A stretch of 64,000 nucleotides of DNA, taken from NCBI GenBank assembly GCA_900167215.1, contig FUZS01000013.1:1-64000 (forward strand). Direction: 5' to 3'. Positions 19,863 to 28,811 of this stretch are shown one piece after another (positions within the stretch are counted from its first letter, which is position 1; each line of letters opens with the position of its first letter). The notes beneath the pieces were generated by a model that saw nothing but the letters and a program-made list of their open reading frames with translations, had not been told where the DNA came from and made no database searches. Source of the DNA: [Eubacterium] yurii. GTDB lineage: Bacteria > Bacillota > Clostridia > Peptostreptococcales > Filifactoraceae. The position numbers and the translations under genes were made by a program.

Positions 19863-20750
19863 CTATTTCAAATAATTTTCGTATATTTCCTTAGCTCTTT
19901 GTTTTTGGGCTTCTGTTGCAGATTTCATAGGTTTTCTGCTGTAGCATCCTTCCACGCCTTGTAGTTGCAATATAGTCTTAAGAGTAGGATACAGTCCGTT
20001 ATTTAATACGTCTGTAATAAGGTCATTGGTAATATGTTGCTCTTTTTTGGCTTCTTCTATCTTGCCTTGTTTTACCAAATCCACTATTTTTCTTGCTCTT
20101 GGACCGTTGACATTGAATGTAGAGCCTATGGCTCCGTCCACTCCAAGTACGCTTGCAGAAAGCATCATTTCGTCAAAACCGGCATATATGAGGTGGTCAG
20201 GGTAAGTATTTCTCACTCTTTCAAGCAGGTAAAAATCAGCTGCTGTAAATTTTACACCTATAATCTTCTTGTTTTCAAACAGCTCTCCGAATTGTTCCAC
20301 GCTTATATTAACACCTGTCAAGAAAGGTATTGAATATATTATCAGCTTGTTGTCTACAGAGTCTATAATGCTGTTATAGTAGTCTTTAATCTCTTCAAAA
20401 CTGAACTTGTAGTAAAAAGGTGTTACCGCCGAAATGGCGTCATATTTGAGATCAGTAACGAATTTTGCAAGTTCAAGTGATTCGTAATAGTTCATCGAAC
20501 CGATTTGAGCGATGAGTTTAATCTCATCCTTTGCTTCGTCCTTTGCGATTTCAAATATTTTTTTCTTTTCATCCGTTGAAAGAAGGAAATTTTCTCCCGT
20601 ACTGCCACCTACATACAGCCCATCAACCTTCATCTTGTCGATGTTGTGACGCACTATTTGTCTTGTCCCTTTTTCATTTACACTTCCGTCTTCATTGAAA
20701 GATACAAGTAAGGCACTGTAAATACCTTTGAGTTCATTATTAGCTCCCAT
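19863..20750 (-). CDS. nanA: N-acetylneuraminate lyase
   Basis: This class I aldolase cleaves sialic acid to N-acetylmannosamine and pyruvate. It has the DHDPS/NAL fold, with GGSTGENFLLS (carboxylate-binding loop), TPFYYKFSFEEI containing the catalytic Tyr, and the Schiff-base Lys in IIGVKFTAADFYLLER; the last is typical of NAL rather than DapA. The start is MGANNELKG because AAGGAG precedes it; the 22-codon in-frame extension is rejected. The 295-aa length fits. It is the last gene of a same-strand cluster after nanE and the YhcH-type gene. Confidence 0.95.
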   Translation of the reverse strand: MGANNELKGIYSALLVSFNEDGSVNEKGTRQIVRHNIDKMKVDGLYVGGSTGENFLLSTDEKKKIFEIAKDEAKDEIKLIAQIGSMNYYESLELAKFVTDLKYDAISAVTPFYYKFSFEEIKDYYNSIIDSVDNKLIIYSIPFLTGVNISVEQFGELFENKKIIGVKFTAADFYLLERVRNTYPDHLIYAGFDEMMLSASVLGVDGAIGSTFNVNGPRARKIVDLVKQGKIEEAKKEQHITNDLITDVLNNGLYPTLKTILQLQGVEGCYSRKPMKSATEAQKQRAKEIYENYLK

Positions 20751-20840
20751 TTTTTTCTCCTTAAGTTGTCCATAAAATTTTTGATACATCACACAAGGAC
20801 AATATAGTCCCTGCAAAATAATTAACCGTACTGTTGAGAT

Positions 20841-21527
20841 TTAGCTTAAAATCTCGTCGACAAACCTCTTTGTAATGACCTGCGGTCTAGTGATAATAGA
20901 TCCTACAACCACGGTGTAACACCCTAATTCCAACACTCTTTTCGCTTTTTGCGGTGTGTCGATGTTGCCCTCGGCTATGACCGGTGATTTAACATTTTTC
21001 AAGACCTGTTTCATCAGCTCAAAATCGTCTTTTTCTATCTTCATACCTGCACTTGCTTTAGTGTATCCTACCATGGTAGTGCCGATAAAATCAAATCCCA
21101 TATCATCCGCATCAATAGCTTCTTGTAATGTAGCGCAGTCTGCCATAAACTTTTGATTTTTGTACTTTTCTCTGACCTTCTTGAAAAACTCCCTTGTAGT
21201 TTCTCCTCCCGGTCTTATCTCATCTGTCGCCTGCATGGCTATGATGTCGCAGCCTACACTAACAAGCGCATCGACCTCATCCATTGTTGGAGTGATGTAC
21301 ACGTCGCAGTTCTCATAGTCCTTTTTTATTATCCCTATTACCGGCAAATCTGTTAGAGATTTTATCTCTTTGATGTCTTCCACGGAGTTTGCTCTGATGC
21401 CTTTGGCACCGCCCATCTTTGCCGCCAATGCCATCCTTCCCATGATAAAAGAAGAATGGAGCGGCTCATCAGCAAGTGCCTGACATGACACAATTAAATT
21501 TCCCTTTAATTGACTTATCTTATCCAT
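20841..21527 (-). CDS. nanE: N-acetylmannosamine-6-phosphate 2-epimerase
   Basis: This TIM-barrel enzyme converts ManNAc-6-P to GlcNAc-6-P. The 228-aa length is standard. It shows the NanE blocks [53 protein letters not shown] and [12 protein letters not shown] with the catalytic Lys in IIKKDY and Glu in VIAEGNI. The ribosome site is GGTGGAG. It sits 8 nt after the YhcH-type gene and 90 nt before nanA. No ManNAc kinase (nanK) is in the cluster, so that step must be encoded elsewhere. Confidence 0.95.
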   Translation of the reverse strand: MDKISQLKGNLIVSCQALADEPLHSSFIMGRMALAAKMGGAKGIRANSVEDIKEIKSLTDLPVIGIIKKDYENCDVYITPTMDEVDALVSVGCDIIAMQATDEIRPGGETTREFFKKVREKYKNQKFMADCATLQEAIDADDMGFDFIGTTMVGYTKASAGMKIEKDDFELMKQVLKNVKSPVIAEGNIDTPQKAKRVLELGCYTVVVGSIITRPQVITKRFVDEILS

Positions 21528-21535
21528 GTCTCCAC

Positions 21536-21982
21536 CTATACCCTTACCTTAAATATCGCTTTTCTGACATCTTGGGCTTCTCCGCTTTTTATCGCCGTCT
21601 TATGAACATCTGTAGTCTCAAATACCAGATACTGACCCTCACTTAGAGTGATGGTAGAATCTATCTTCTTGACATCTTGGATTTCAACGTAGTCGCTGTC
21701 CTCGTGATAAGTTTTAATGCTTGCATTTTCAATAAATGTGTGTTTTAAAACCTCAGTTCCTTTTATCATGACATGTATGTCGAGGTAGTTTTTGTGTGCC
21801 TCCCATACCCTGTCATCTTCTTCTACGGTAGTGTAGTCACATATATTAACATAAAATCTGTCGTTATCTATTTTAGTTATGCCCTTTTCAAAATTAGCAA
21901 GGTCATTGTTATTTAAAAAGTCGCCTATCTCTTTGAGATAGGCCTTTTCAAAATTTTCATACGAAAATTTGCCGTAAATCAT
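21536..21982 (-). CDS. YhcH/YjgK/YiaL family protein (NanQ-like sialic acid anomerase)
   Basis: This 148-aa cupin-like protein of the YhcH family shows the conserved stretch [18 protein letters not shown], with the metal-binding His pair, and a later [15 protein letters not shown]. In E. coli the homologue (NanQ) speeds anomer conversion of sialic acid released by sialidase or lyase reactions. Placement between nanE and a lipoprotein gene, all in one direction with gaps of 8 and 13 nt, supports a role in sialic acid use. Distant relatives are wrongly called beta-galactosidase subunits. Confidence 0.88.
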   Translation of the reverse strand: MIYGKFSYENFEKAYLKEIGDFLNNNDLANFEKGITKIDNDRFYVNICDYTTVEEDDRVWEAHKNYLDIHVMIKGTEVLKHTFIENASIKTYHEDSDYVEIQDVKKIDSTITLSEGQYLVFETTDVHKTAIKSGEAQDVRKAIFKVRV

Positions 21983-21995
21983 TTATCCTCCGAAA

Positions 21996-22526
21996 TTATT
22001 TTTTCACTGAGAATTCGGCATTGCTCTTTAGTTCCAACTTAGTTCCGTCAGCAAATTCTATAGGTTTTGATTCGCTGTCTGAATATTTCAACAAATCATC
22101 TGAAAGATATTTAAGCACTAATTCAAATTTGTCGGCTTCACTGCTTAGAGTCAATTTACCGTCTTCATCTTTAACGTCTCCATTTACAGTGTAAGATTTG
22201 TTGTCAGCTGAAGTATATTCAAAGATAAATTTCTTAGAAGCCTTGTCTACACTTATAGTAGGTAGGTTTTCAGGCTTAGCTGACTCATCTTTCAATACTA
22301 ATACTTGTGTTCCTTCAACCGCTTTGTTATCAGCTGTTTCAGTTTTTTGTTCGTCTTTCTTTTCGCCTTCTTTGTTTTCTCCGTCTTTCTTTTCTTCAGT
22401 TTTTTGCTCTTGAGTTTGAGTAGTTTGGTTGCCTTGATCAGCCGGTTTTTGTTCACCGCCGCCACCACAAGCTGTAAGTGTTGCCATTGTACAAACCATC
22501 ATAGCTATTGCAAAATATTTTTTCAT
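21996..22526 (-). CDS. Hypothetical lipoprotein at the head of the nan cluster
   Basis: The signal peptide ends in TLTAC with a following GGGG, a clear lipobox. A highly charged linker of Lys, Glu, Gln and Thr (about residues 25-70) precedes a small beta-rich C-terminal domain of about 100 residues (FIFEYTSADNKSYTVNGDV..KLTLSS..). I do not recognise that domain. The start is MKKYFAIAMM, preceded by AAGGAG; the upstream in-frame Met is rejected. It is 13 nt upstream of the YhcH-type gene, so it is probably the first gene of the nan operon and may be an outer-face accessory factor. Function unknown. Confidence 0.8.
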   Translation of the reverse strand: MKKYFAIAMMVCTMATLTACGGGGEQKPADQGNQTTQTQEQKTEEKKDGENKEGEKKDEQKTETADNKAVEGTQVLVLKDESAKPENLPTISVDKASKKFIFEYTSADNKSYTVNGDVKDEDGKLTLSSEADKFELVLKYLSDDLLKYSDSESKPIEFADGTKLELKSNAEFSVKK

Positions 22527-22834
22527 AACATTCTCCTTCTTAATCTTAAGTAAAATTTTTATTATCATAGTAAGTTCATAAAATATTTTTTATCAAATTA
22601 CTATGATAACATTTTAATACTTAATTCTTAAAATATTTTAAATTCGATGATGAAAATATATTATTATATCAAATTATAATTTTTTTAAATCTCTATTTTC
22701 ATTGATATAGCTTTATTTTACATAAGCTCATATTTATCTTTTATTTTTTTATTATTTTGTTCAAAAAGCAAATTAAAGGCATTTTTTTCAAAGAAAAAAC
22801 ATATTTATATTATTTCAAGTATCAGTTTTTATTT
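22527..22834. other. Intergenic region upstream of the nan cluster
   Basis: About 310 AT-rich nt between the nan cluster and oppF, all minus-strand genes. It contains the 12-bp inverted repeat at 22562-22609 and should hold the nan promoter. No terminator for oppF was recognised. Confidence 0.5.
22562..22609. promoter_or_regulatory. Perfect 12-bp inverted repeat upstream of the nan cluster (operator or leader hairpin)
   Basis: TTATCATAGTAA (22562-22573) is the exact reverse complement of TTACTATGATAA (22598-22609), with 24 nt between. It lies 36-83 nt upstream of the lipoprotein start codon. Position and symmetry suggest an operator for a dimeric repressor, or a 5' mRNA stem. Confidence 0.4.
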
Positions 22835-23824
22835 TTAATTATAAAGGTGACATGCCACCTTATGATCCTCATCTATATCCCTTATGGTAGGTACTACTGA
22901 GGAGCATATATCTATAGCTTCCTTACATCTCGTATGGAAAGGACAGCCTGTAGGTTTGTGGATAGGTGAAGGTACATCTCCTTCAAGCACTATTCTGTCT
23001 TTCTTTTCTCCCACCACCGGTATAGGAATTGCAGAAAGCAGAGCCTTAGTATATGGGTGGAGAGGATTTTTGTACAGTCCTTCTGCCTTTGATATTTCCA
23101 CTATATTGCCGAGATACATCACGACTATTCTGTCACTTATATATTCCACCACTGATAAGTCGTGGGCTATGAATACATAGGTAAGGTTGAACTGTTTTTG
23201 GATGTCTTGCATAAGATTGAGCACCTGAGCCTGAATTGAAACATCAAGTGCCGATACCGGCTCGTCCAAAACTACAACCTCAGGCTGAACACATAGGGCT
23301 CTGGCTATACATATTCTTTGTCTTTGACCGCCGGAAAACTCATGCGGATATCTGTATATATAGTCACTTTGCAGGTTTACAGTCTTAAATTTTTCTATCA
23401 TTATATGCTCACGCTCTTCTTTAGAAGTGTAACCGTGAGCTTTTAGAGGCTCATCAAAGGCTGAGTATATAGTCTTCATCGGGTTAAGTGAGCTGTATGG
23501 ATCTTGAAATACCATCTGCACCTTCTTTTTGAATTTGAACAATTCACTTTTATCGAATTTGCGTATGTCCTTCATTTCTCCGTCCATATTGAACTTTGCT
23601 TCACCGCCTGTAGGCTTTTGGAGCATCATCATACTCTTGCCCAGAGTAGTCTTGCCGCAGCCTGACTCTCCAACTATACCGAGAGTTTCACCTCTTTTTA
23701 CAGTAAATGAAACATTGTCTACCGCCTTTACGTCCGCTACCTTTTTCTTGAGTATAAATCCTTCGTATATAGGGAAATAAGTCTGTAAATTGTTAATCTC
23801 AAATACTATTTCGTTATTTTGCAT
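22835..23824 (-). CDS. oppF: Oligopeptide-type ABC transporter ATP-binding protein (OppF)
   Basis: The 329-aa ATPase carries Walker A GESGCGKTT, Q-loop MVFQDPYSSLNP, signature FSGGQRQRICIARAL and Walker B EVVVLDEPVSALD. The C-terminal Opp/Dpp extension has the CPFHTRC and C cluster (GCPFHTRCKEAIDICS) found in the oligopeptide C-terminal domain, sometimes holding an iron-sulfur cluster. It overlaps oppD by 11 nt and is the last gene of the five-gene transporter. The substrate class could be peptides or, given the neighbouring nan genes, sialic acid. Confidence 0.95.
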   Translation of the reverse strand: MQNNEIVFEINNLQTYFPIYEGFILKKKVADVKAVDNVSFTVKRGETLGIVGESGCGKTTLGKSMMMLQKPTGGEAKFNMDGEMKDIRKFDKSELFKFKKKVQMVFQDPYSSLNPMKTIYSAFDEPLKAHGYTSKEEREHIMIEKFKTVNLQSDYIYRYPHEFSGGQRQRICIARALCVQPEVVVLDEPVSALDVSIQAQVLNLMQDIQKQFNLTYVFIAHDLSVVEYISDRIVVMYLGNIVEISKAEGLYKNPLHPYTKALLSAIPIPVVGEKKDRIVLEGDVPSPIHKPTGCPFHTRCKEAIDICSSVVPTIRDIDEDHKVACHLYN

Positions 23825-24827
23825 TATTAACCTCCTTATTTCCGTTTAATAAAAGGCATTTTGCAATATGTGTGCCGTTTACCTCGTAGGTAGGAATGTC
23901 CTTAGCAGTACACTCAGGCATTACGTGAGCACATCTGTTGGCAAATTCGCAGCCTATCTTGTAATTTCTCGGGTCAGGAGTTTCTCCTTCGATAGTTGCA
24001 AGTTTTTGGTTCTTTGCCATTCCGGGTACAGGCACTGATTTTAGCAATGCCTTGGTGTATGGATGAGTAGGATTTTCAAATACGTCTTTGACATCCCCGT
24101 ATTCCACCATTCTTCCCATATACATTACCGCTACCTGATCGGCAACTTCCGCTACCAGACCCATATTGTGAGTAATCAGTATTACAGATTTGCCGTATAC
24201 ATCTCTCATCTCCTTCATAAGGTCCATAATCTGCGCCTGTATCGTAACGTCAAGTGCTGTCGTAGGCTCATCAGCTATGAGCAGGCTCGGATTGTTTACC
24301 ATGGCTATGGCTATCATTACCCTTTGTTTCATACCGCCTGAAAACTGGTGAGGATAGTCGAAAAATCTCTTCTTCGGCTCAGGTATGCCGAGTTTTCTCA
24401 GCATTTCTATACCTATTTCTTCTGCTTCTTTCTTGCTTACCTTCCTATGCTCAAGTATATTTTCCATTATCTGATTTCCTATGGTATATACAGGATTTAG
24501 TGATTGCATAGGATCTTGGAATATCATCCCTATTTGAGAGCCTCTTAATTCTCTCATAGTCTTTGAAAAAGGCTTTTGAGCGGTGAGGTCTATCACCTTG
24601 CCGTCATCAGTTTGAAAATTGGAATGTCCGCCTACAACTTTACCGTTTTTAGGCAGTAAATTTATAAGGCTGTGTACGGTAACCGACTTACCACATCCTG
24701 ATTCTCCAACTATTGACAGTATCTTTCCTTTTTTTACGTCAAAGGACACGTCTTTTACTATATTAATGGAGTCTTTGCCCACCTTAAACTGCGTGCAAAT
24801 ATTCCTTGCTTCCAATAAATTTTCCAT
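23814..24827 (-). CDS. oppD: Oligopeptide-type ABC transporter ATP-binding protein (OppD)
   Basis: This 337-aa ATPase pairs with OppF. It shows Walker [11 protein letters not shown]-loop [17 protein letters not shown], signature [16 protein letters not shown] and Walker [14 protein letters not shown], plus the Cys-rich C-terminal extension (GCEFANRC...C...KC). The GMKQR form of the signature marks the D subunit. It follows oppC by 12 nt with a G-rich ribosome site within the gap. Confidence 0.95.
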   Translation of the reverse strand: MENLLEARNICTQFKVGKDSINIVKDVSFDVKKGKILSIVGESGCGKSVTVHSLINLLPKNGKVVGGHSNFQTDDGKVIDLTAQKPFSKTMRELRGSQIGMIFQDPMQSLNPVYTIGNQIMENILEHRKVSKKEAEEIGIEMLRKLGIPEPKKRFFDYPHQFSGGMKQRVMIAIAMVNNPSLLIADEPTTALDVTIQAQIMDLMKEMRDVYGKSVILITHNMGLVAEVADQVAVMYMGRMVEYGDVKDVFENPTHPYTKALLKSVPVPGMAKNQKLATIEGETPDPRNYKIGCEFANRCAHVMPECTAKDIPTYEVNGTHIAKCLLLNGNKEVNNAK

Positions 24828-24839
24828 CTCTTACCCCCA

Positions 24840-25715
24840 TTAATTTTTCGGATCGAGCACATCACGAAGTGCATCCCCGAAAAAGTTTATGCTCATGATA
24901 AACAGTGATATCACTGCACCGGGTATAATCCAAAGCCACCACTGATTTTCAATTACCGAAAGAGATTTTGCACCGTTGATTATAGTACCCCATGTTGATA
25001 TATTCGTAGGCACTCCCAGTCCTAAGAACGAAAGCTCTGTCTCCGAAAGTATGAAAAACGCCACGTTTATAGTAGTAGCAACTATTATCGGGCTTAGAGT
25101 ATTAGGCAAAATCTGAGAAAACATAATTTTGCCGTTTGATATACCAAAGGCTCTGTTTACCTCAACATAAGTTTCCTCTCTGAGTCTGAGCACCTCGTTT
25201 CTCACTATACGAAATACGGTCATCCAGCCTGTAAGACTAAATACTAAAACCATATTTCTCACTCCGGGTCCTATTATGGTAACAAGCACCATAACCAGGA
25301 TTATCATAGGAACTGTCTGTATCACTTCTGACAATCTGACCAAAAATGAATCCACGATACCTCTGAAATATCCTGCAATCAAGCCGAATACAGTACCTAT
25401 AAAAGAAGTCGTAAGTGCACTTATTATACCTATTGATATTGAAATCCTACCACCATAGAGCAGTCTTGAGAAAAGATCACGCCCTATACTGTCCGTACCG
25501 AGTATATGAAGTCCTCCGGGAGCCTTGTTGATATTTGCCATATCGGTAACTGTAGGATCTATATTTGTAAGCACAGGAGCAAGTATGGACATAAGACTCA
25601 TCACTACCACCACGATAAAGCCTATCATGCCCAGCTTGTTGCTTATCATCTTATTGAGTGAGCGCTTCGCCATGGCAGAACGCATCTTACTTTTTTGTTT
25701 TGATAAATCGTTCAT
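24840..25715 (-). CDS. oppC: Oligopeptide-type ABC transporter permease (OppC)
   Basis: This 291-aa inner-membrane permease has an N-terminal helix (about residues 32-52), an ILGTDSIGRDLFSRLLYGGR block that is diagnostic of OppC/DppC, and the ATPase-contacting EAA loop near VNRAFGISNGKIMFSQILPNT. Five or six membrane segments are apparent. The ribosome site AGGAGGT precedes the ATG. It lies 8 nt after oppB. Confidence 0.95.
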   Translation of the reverse strand: MNDLSKQKSKMRSAMAKRSLNKMISNKLGMIGFIVVVVMSLMSILAPVLTNIDPTVTDMANINKAPGGLHILGTDSIGRDLFSRLLYGGRISISIGIISALTTSFIGTVFGLIAGYFRGIVDSFLVRLSEVIQTVPMIILVMVLVTIIGPGVRNMVLVFSLTGWMTVFRIVRNEVLRLREETYVEVNRAFGISNGKIMFSQILPNTLSPIIVATTINVAFFILSETELSFLGLGVPTNISTWGTIINGAKSLSVIENQWWLWIIPGAVISLFIMSINFFGDALRDVLDPKN

Positions 25716-25723
25716 AGTACCTC

Positions 25724-26680
25724 CTAAGCTTCCAACCTGATACGAGGATCAAGCATGGCAGATAATACGTCCACAAGGAAACTTATAGTCAGCATTACGG
25801 CTGCAATAAGCAGAGTTGTCACCATTATTACAGGATAGTCTCCCGATGTCACTGCTCCCATTAGAGTAGAGCCTACTCCCGGCCAGTTAAACACTGTTTC
25901 TATAACTACAGAGCCACCGATAAGACCCGGTATTCTGAAAAGTATAGTCACAAGTATAGGTCCCATAGAGTTACGGAAGGCATGCTTGAAATATACTTTG
26001 ATTTCAGAAATACCCTTGCTTCTTGCAGTCTTGATATATTCCTTGTTGATTACATCCAGCATAAGGTTACGAGTATATCTCAGTACCGTAGCTATCATGG
26101 AAAACGACAGTGCCGTTGCAGGCAATATTATAGTCCTAAGTTGATCAAAAAATCCTGCCTTACCGTATAAATTACGCCCACCTGCAGGCAATAATTTAAG
26201 ACTTAAAGCAAATACCGTAATTAATATCATACCGAACAAAAATTGAGGTATAGACTGCCCAAGTACACCTATTACCCTGCCTATATAGTCTATAATAGTA
26301 TTTTGATTGACCGCAGAAAGTATACCTATCAGTATCCCCAGTACAGATGATATTATCAGAGCGGCAGCAGCAAGTTGTATAGTCGCAGGTAATTTCAGTG
26401 CCAATATTTCGCTTATAGGTTGCTTAGTCAAAATGCTGTAGCCGAAATCCCCTTTTAATATTCCACCTATCCATCTTTTGTATTGCTCAAAAAACGGATC
26501 GTTAAGACCGTACTGCTCTCTTAACTGTTCTTTCAAAGCTGCATTTTGTGAGGCTTCAGGCGGCAGCAGATAGTTCACCGGATCTATGGGCATATGTTTA
26601 AGAGCCGTAAATATCAAAAATGATATCAAAAAGAGCATCGGTATCATAAATAATATTTTTTTCAATATAAACTTAAACAA
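25724..26680 (-). CDS. oppB: Oligopeptide-type ABC transporter permease (OppB)
   Basis: This permease of about 318 aa has the OppB N-terminus (FKFILKKILFMIPMLFLISF), the periplasmic-side LREQYGLNDPFFEQYKRWIGGILKGDFGYS block, and the EAA loop KEYIKTARSKGISEIKVYFKHAFRN. The start appears to be TTG at 26680: AAAGGAG sits 7 nt upstream, while the longer in-frame version would place the ribosome site inside the ORF. It follows oppA after a 67-nt gap that contains a terminator-like hairpin. Confidence 0.93.
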   Translation of the reverse strand: MFKFILKKILFMIPMLFLISFLIFTALKHMPIDPVNYLLPPEASQNAALKEQLREQYGLNDPFFEQYKRWIGGILKGDFGYSILTKQPISEILALKLPATIQLAAAALIISSVLGILIGILSAVNQNTIIDYIGRVIGVLGQSIPQFLFGMILITVFALSLKLLPAGGRNLYGKAGFFDQLRTIILPATALSFSMIATVLRYTRNLMLDVINKEYIKTARSKGISEIKVYFKHAFRNSMGPILVTILFRIPGLIGGSVVIETVFNWPGVGSTLMGAVTSGDYPVIMVTTLLIAAVMLTISFLVDVLSAMLDPRIRLEA

Positions 26681-26703
26681 TTTTTCTCTCCTTTCCAACA
26701 ATA

Positions 26704-26738
26704 ATAAAAAAAGTGTACCTCATAAGGAGATACACTTT
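26704..26738 (-). terminator. Intercistronic terminator/processing hairpin between oppA and oppB
   Basis: AAAGTGTA (26710-26717) pairs with TACACTTT (26731-26738); on the minus strand a T-run follows. Partial termination here would make the binding protein more abundant than the permease and ATPases. Confidence 0.65.
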
Positions 26739-26747
26739 ATAATTCAA

Positions 26748-28409
26748 TTATTTAAGTTCCCAGTTTTCAAATCCCAGGTCATAAGCAAACCACGGGTTAC
26801 CAAAATTTGCACCCTTAGTATCAACTTTTTCTCCGTTTACGAATATCATGTTTTTAAGAACAAAAATAGGCATTTTTGTTATATCTTTTTCTTCTACAGC
26901 TTGTAGTTGTTTTAAAGCTTCAGCCTTCTTTTCAGGAGTTGTTGCTTGTAATAGTGCAGTGTAAGGTTTGTCAAAAGCATCGTTATGTCCTATTATCTTA
27001 GGGAAGTTAGCGTGAGTTGACGCATATTCGCCATACCATTCGTCATATCCGAATGCTGAAAGTCCTTTTAGTGCTATATCGTAGTTTCTTATATCGAAAA
27101 GTTCACCTGTAGCGTCTCCGGCAAATTTTTGTACATTTACCTTGATACCAACCTTTGCAAGGTCTGCAGCTATAGCGTTGTATAGGTCTACAGATGTTTG
27201 GTCAGCCATATAATATCTGAATTCCAATGTTTGGTTTTCATCATAATTTGCTTCTTTTAGCAGAGCTTTTGCCTTTTCAGGATCATATTTGAAAGTGTTT
27301 ATCTTGTCGTTGTAGTTTGCAGTATCTCTTGCAGGTACTCCAAGTGCAGCCACTTCACCTATTTCACCGTAAAGGTTCTTAGCCAAAGTTTCTCTATCTA
27401 TAGCGTAGTATATTGCTTCTCTTACCTTAGGATCTTGCAATGCTTTGTTAGCAGGTCTTGTGTCGTTGCCTTTCAAGTTGAATACAAGATAATAGTAGAA
27501 CAATGTATCAACAGGTGTCTTCTTCCAAGCAGGATTTTCGCTTAGTTTTTGAATTTCAGCAGGTACTTTTGAGTTGAAGAAGTCTGATTGACCGTCAGCA
27601 ACTGCTGTCAATATTCCTTCTGAAGGTACTATGTTTACAACAACCTTAGGTATCTTAGGAGCAGTTCCTTCATAGTTTTCATTTGGAACTAAAGTGATGT
27701 AAGAGTCAGTTACGATTTCTTCCACCTTGTACATACCGTTAGTTATAGGTTTTTTCCAAAATGCAGCTGTATTGTAGTCAAGCATGTCTACGCCTTCAAA
27801 TCCGTGTTTTGGAAGTATTGCAAATTGAGAAAGTATAGGTATAAGATTACCTACAGGCTCAGCCAATTTGATAGTTACTTTTTGTCCGTCTACTGTAATT
27901 CCTTTTACAGAATCAGCTTTCTTATCTCTTAGGTCTTTACCGCCATCAATCTTGCTGAAAGTTGCAGTATATATACCGTTTACCTTTGCTCCCTTAAGAG
28001 CTCCCTCTATTGAAAACTTAACATCTTCTCCTGTAAGAGGCTTTCCGTCTGACCACTTAAGATTATCTTTCAAAGTAAATTCATAAGTAAGTCCGTCTTC
28101 TGATGGCTTGTATTCCTTTACTAAGTCAGGGTTGAACTCAGTCAAGGTATTGTTTGCCTTGAACAAACTTCTAAATGTTATAACCTTGTACAAATCCCCT
28201 CTGTTCCACCAAGGAGTATCAAAGTTTGTACCGTCACCTTGTTTGCTGAATATTGTACGAAGTACCTTTTCATCTCCCTTGGCTTGAGTTGTCGTCGCTT
28301 GTTTGTTGTCGCCACTTGGTGTTTCAGATTGTTTTGTTCCTCCGCCACCACAAGCACTTAGCAGCAAAGTACATGAAAGTAAAGCTGCAAATAAAGATTT
28401 TTTCTTCAT
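26748..28409 (-). CDS. oppA: Family 5 extracellular solute-binding lipoprotein (OppA-like)
   Basis: This 553-aa lipoprotein captures the substrate for the OppBCDF transporter. The lipobox is LLLSAC followed by GGGG, then a short Ser/Thr/Gln linker. Family 5 features include YEFTLKDNLKWSDGKPLTGEDVKFSIEG, KKPITNGMYKVEEI, VREAIYYAIDRETLA and a C-terminal EKKAEALKQLQAVEE. The start is the Met of MKKKSLFAALL after GGAGGAAAAT. The family binds oligopeptides, dipeptides, nickel or, in some bacteria, sialic acid; specificity is not readable by eye. The gene leads the operon. Confidence 0.95.
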   Translation of the reverse strand: MKKKSLFAALLSCTLLLSACGGGGTKQSETPSGDNKQATTTQAKGDEKVLRTIFSKQGDGTNFDTPWWNRGDLYKVITFRSLFKANNTLTEFNPDLVKEYKPSEDGLTYEFTLKDNLKWSDGKPLTGEDVKFSIEGALKGAKVNGIYTATFSKIDGGKDLRDKKADSVKGITVDGQKVTIKLAEPVGNLIPILSQFAILPKHGFEGVDMLDYNTAAFWKKPITNGMYKVEEIVTDSYITLVPNENYEGTAPKIPKVVVNIVPSEGILTAVADGQSDFFNSKVPAEIQKLSENPAWKKTPVDTLFYYYLVFNLKGNDTRPANKALQDPKVREAIYYAIDRETLAKNLYGEIGEVAALGVPARDTANYNDKINTFKYDPEKAKALLKEANYDENQTLEFRYYMADQTSVDLYNAIAADLAKVGIKVNVQKFAGDATGELFDIRNYDIALKGLSAFGYDEWYGEYASTHANFPKIIGHNDAFDKPYTALLQATTPEKKAEALKQLQAVEEKDITKMPIFVLKNMIFVNGEKVDTKGANFGNPWFAYDLGFENWELK

Positions 28410-28811
28410 ATTTTCCTCCAAAAATTTTAGCAGTTTTTTATAATTCATATGCCTTTATCGTAGCTTGAAGTAATTTCCTAATATTTTGAATTGACAGCTT
28501 ATGTAGGAAATGTTTTCTGAATTTGACAAAAATGCATATCATTTACATTAATAAACGAGTGTTCAACACTACATTTCAAAATCATTATAACAGCTTTTTT
28601 CAAAAAATCAACAACTTTTTTACTAAAAAATGCTGTTTTTTTAATATCTTCAACATACCACTAAAAAAGCAAATTAATAGTGAAATGTTAGAATTATAGC
28701 GCTTATGAATAAATACCACTTAGTAACCATTAAAGAACATTTTTACTTGCTTTTTATATTGACATCTTCAAGAGAATATAGTAATTTTTACCTATAGGAA
28801 AATTTTTTCCC
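28410..28811. other. Intergenic region between moaA and oppA
   Basis: About 400 nt on the upstream side of the minus-strand oppA gene. It should carry the opp promoter and the 3' end of moaA. No ORF, riboswitch core or terminator was recognised. Confidence 0.5.
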
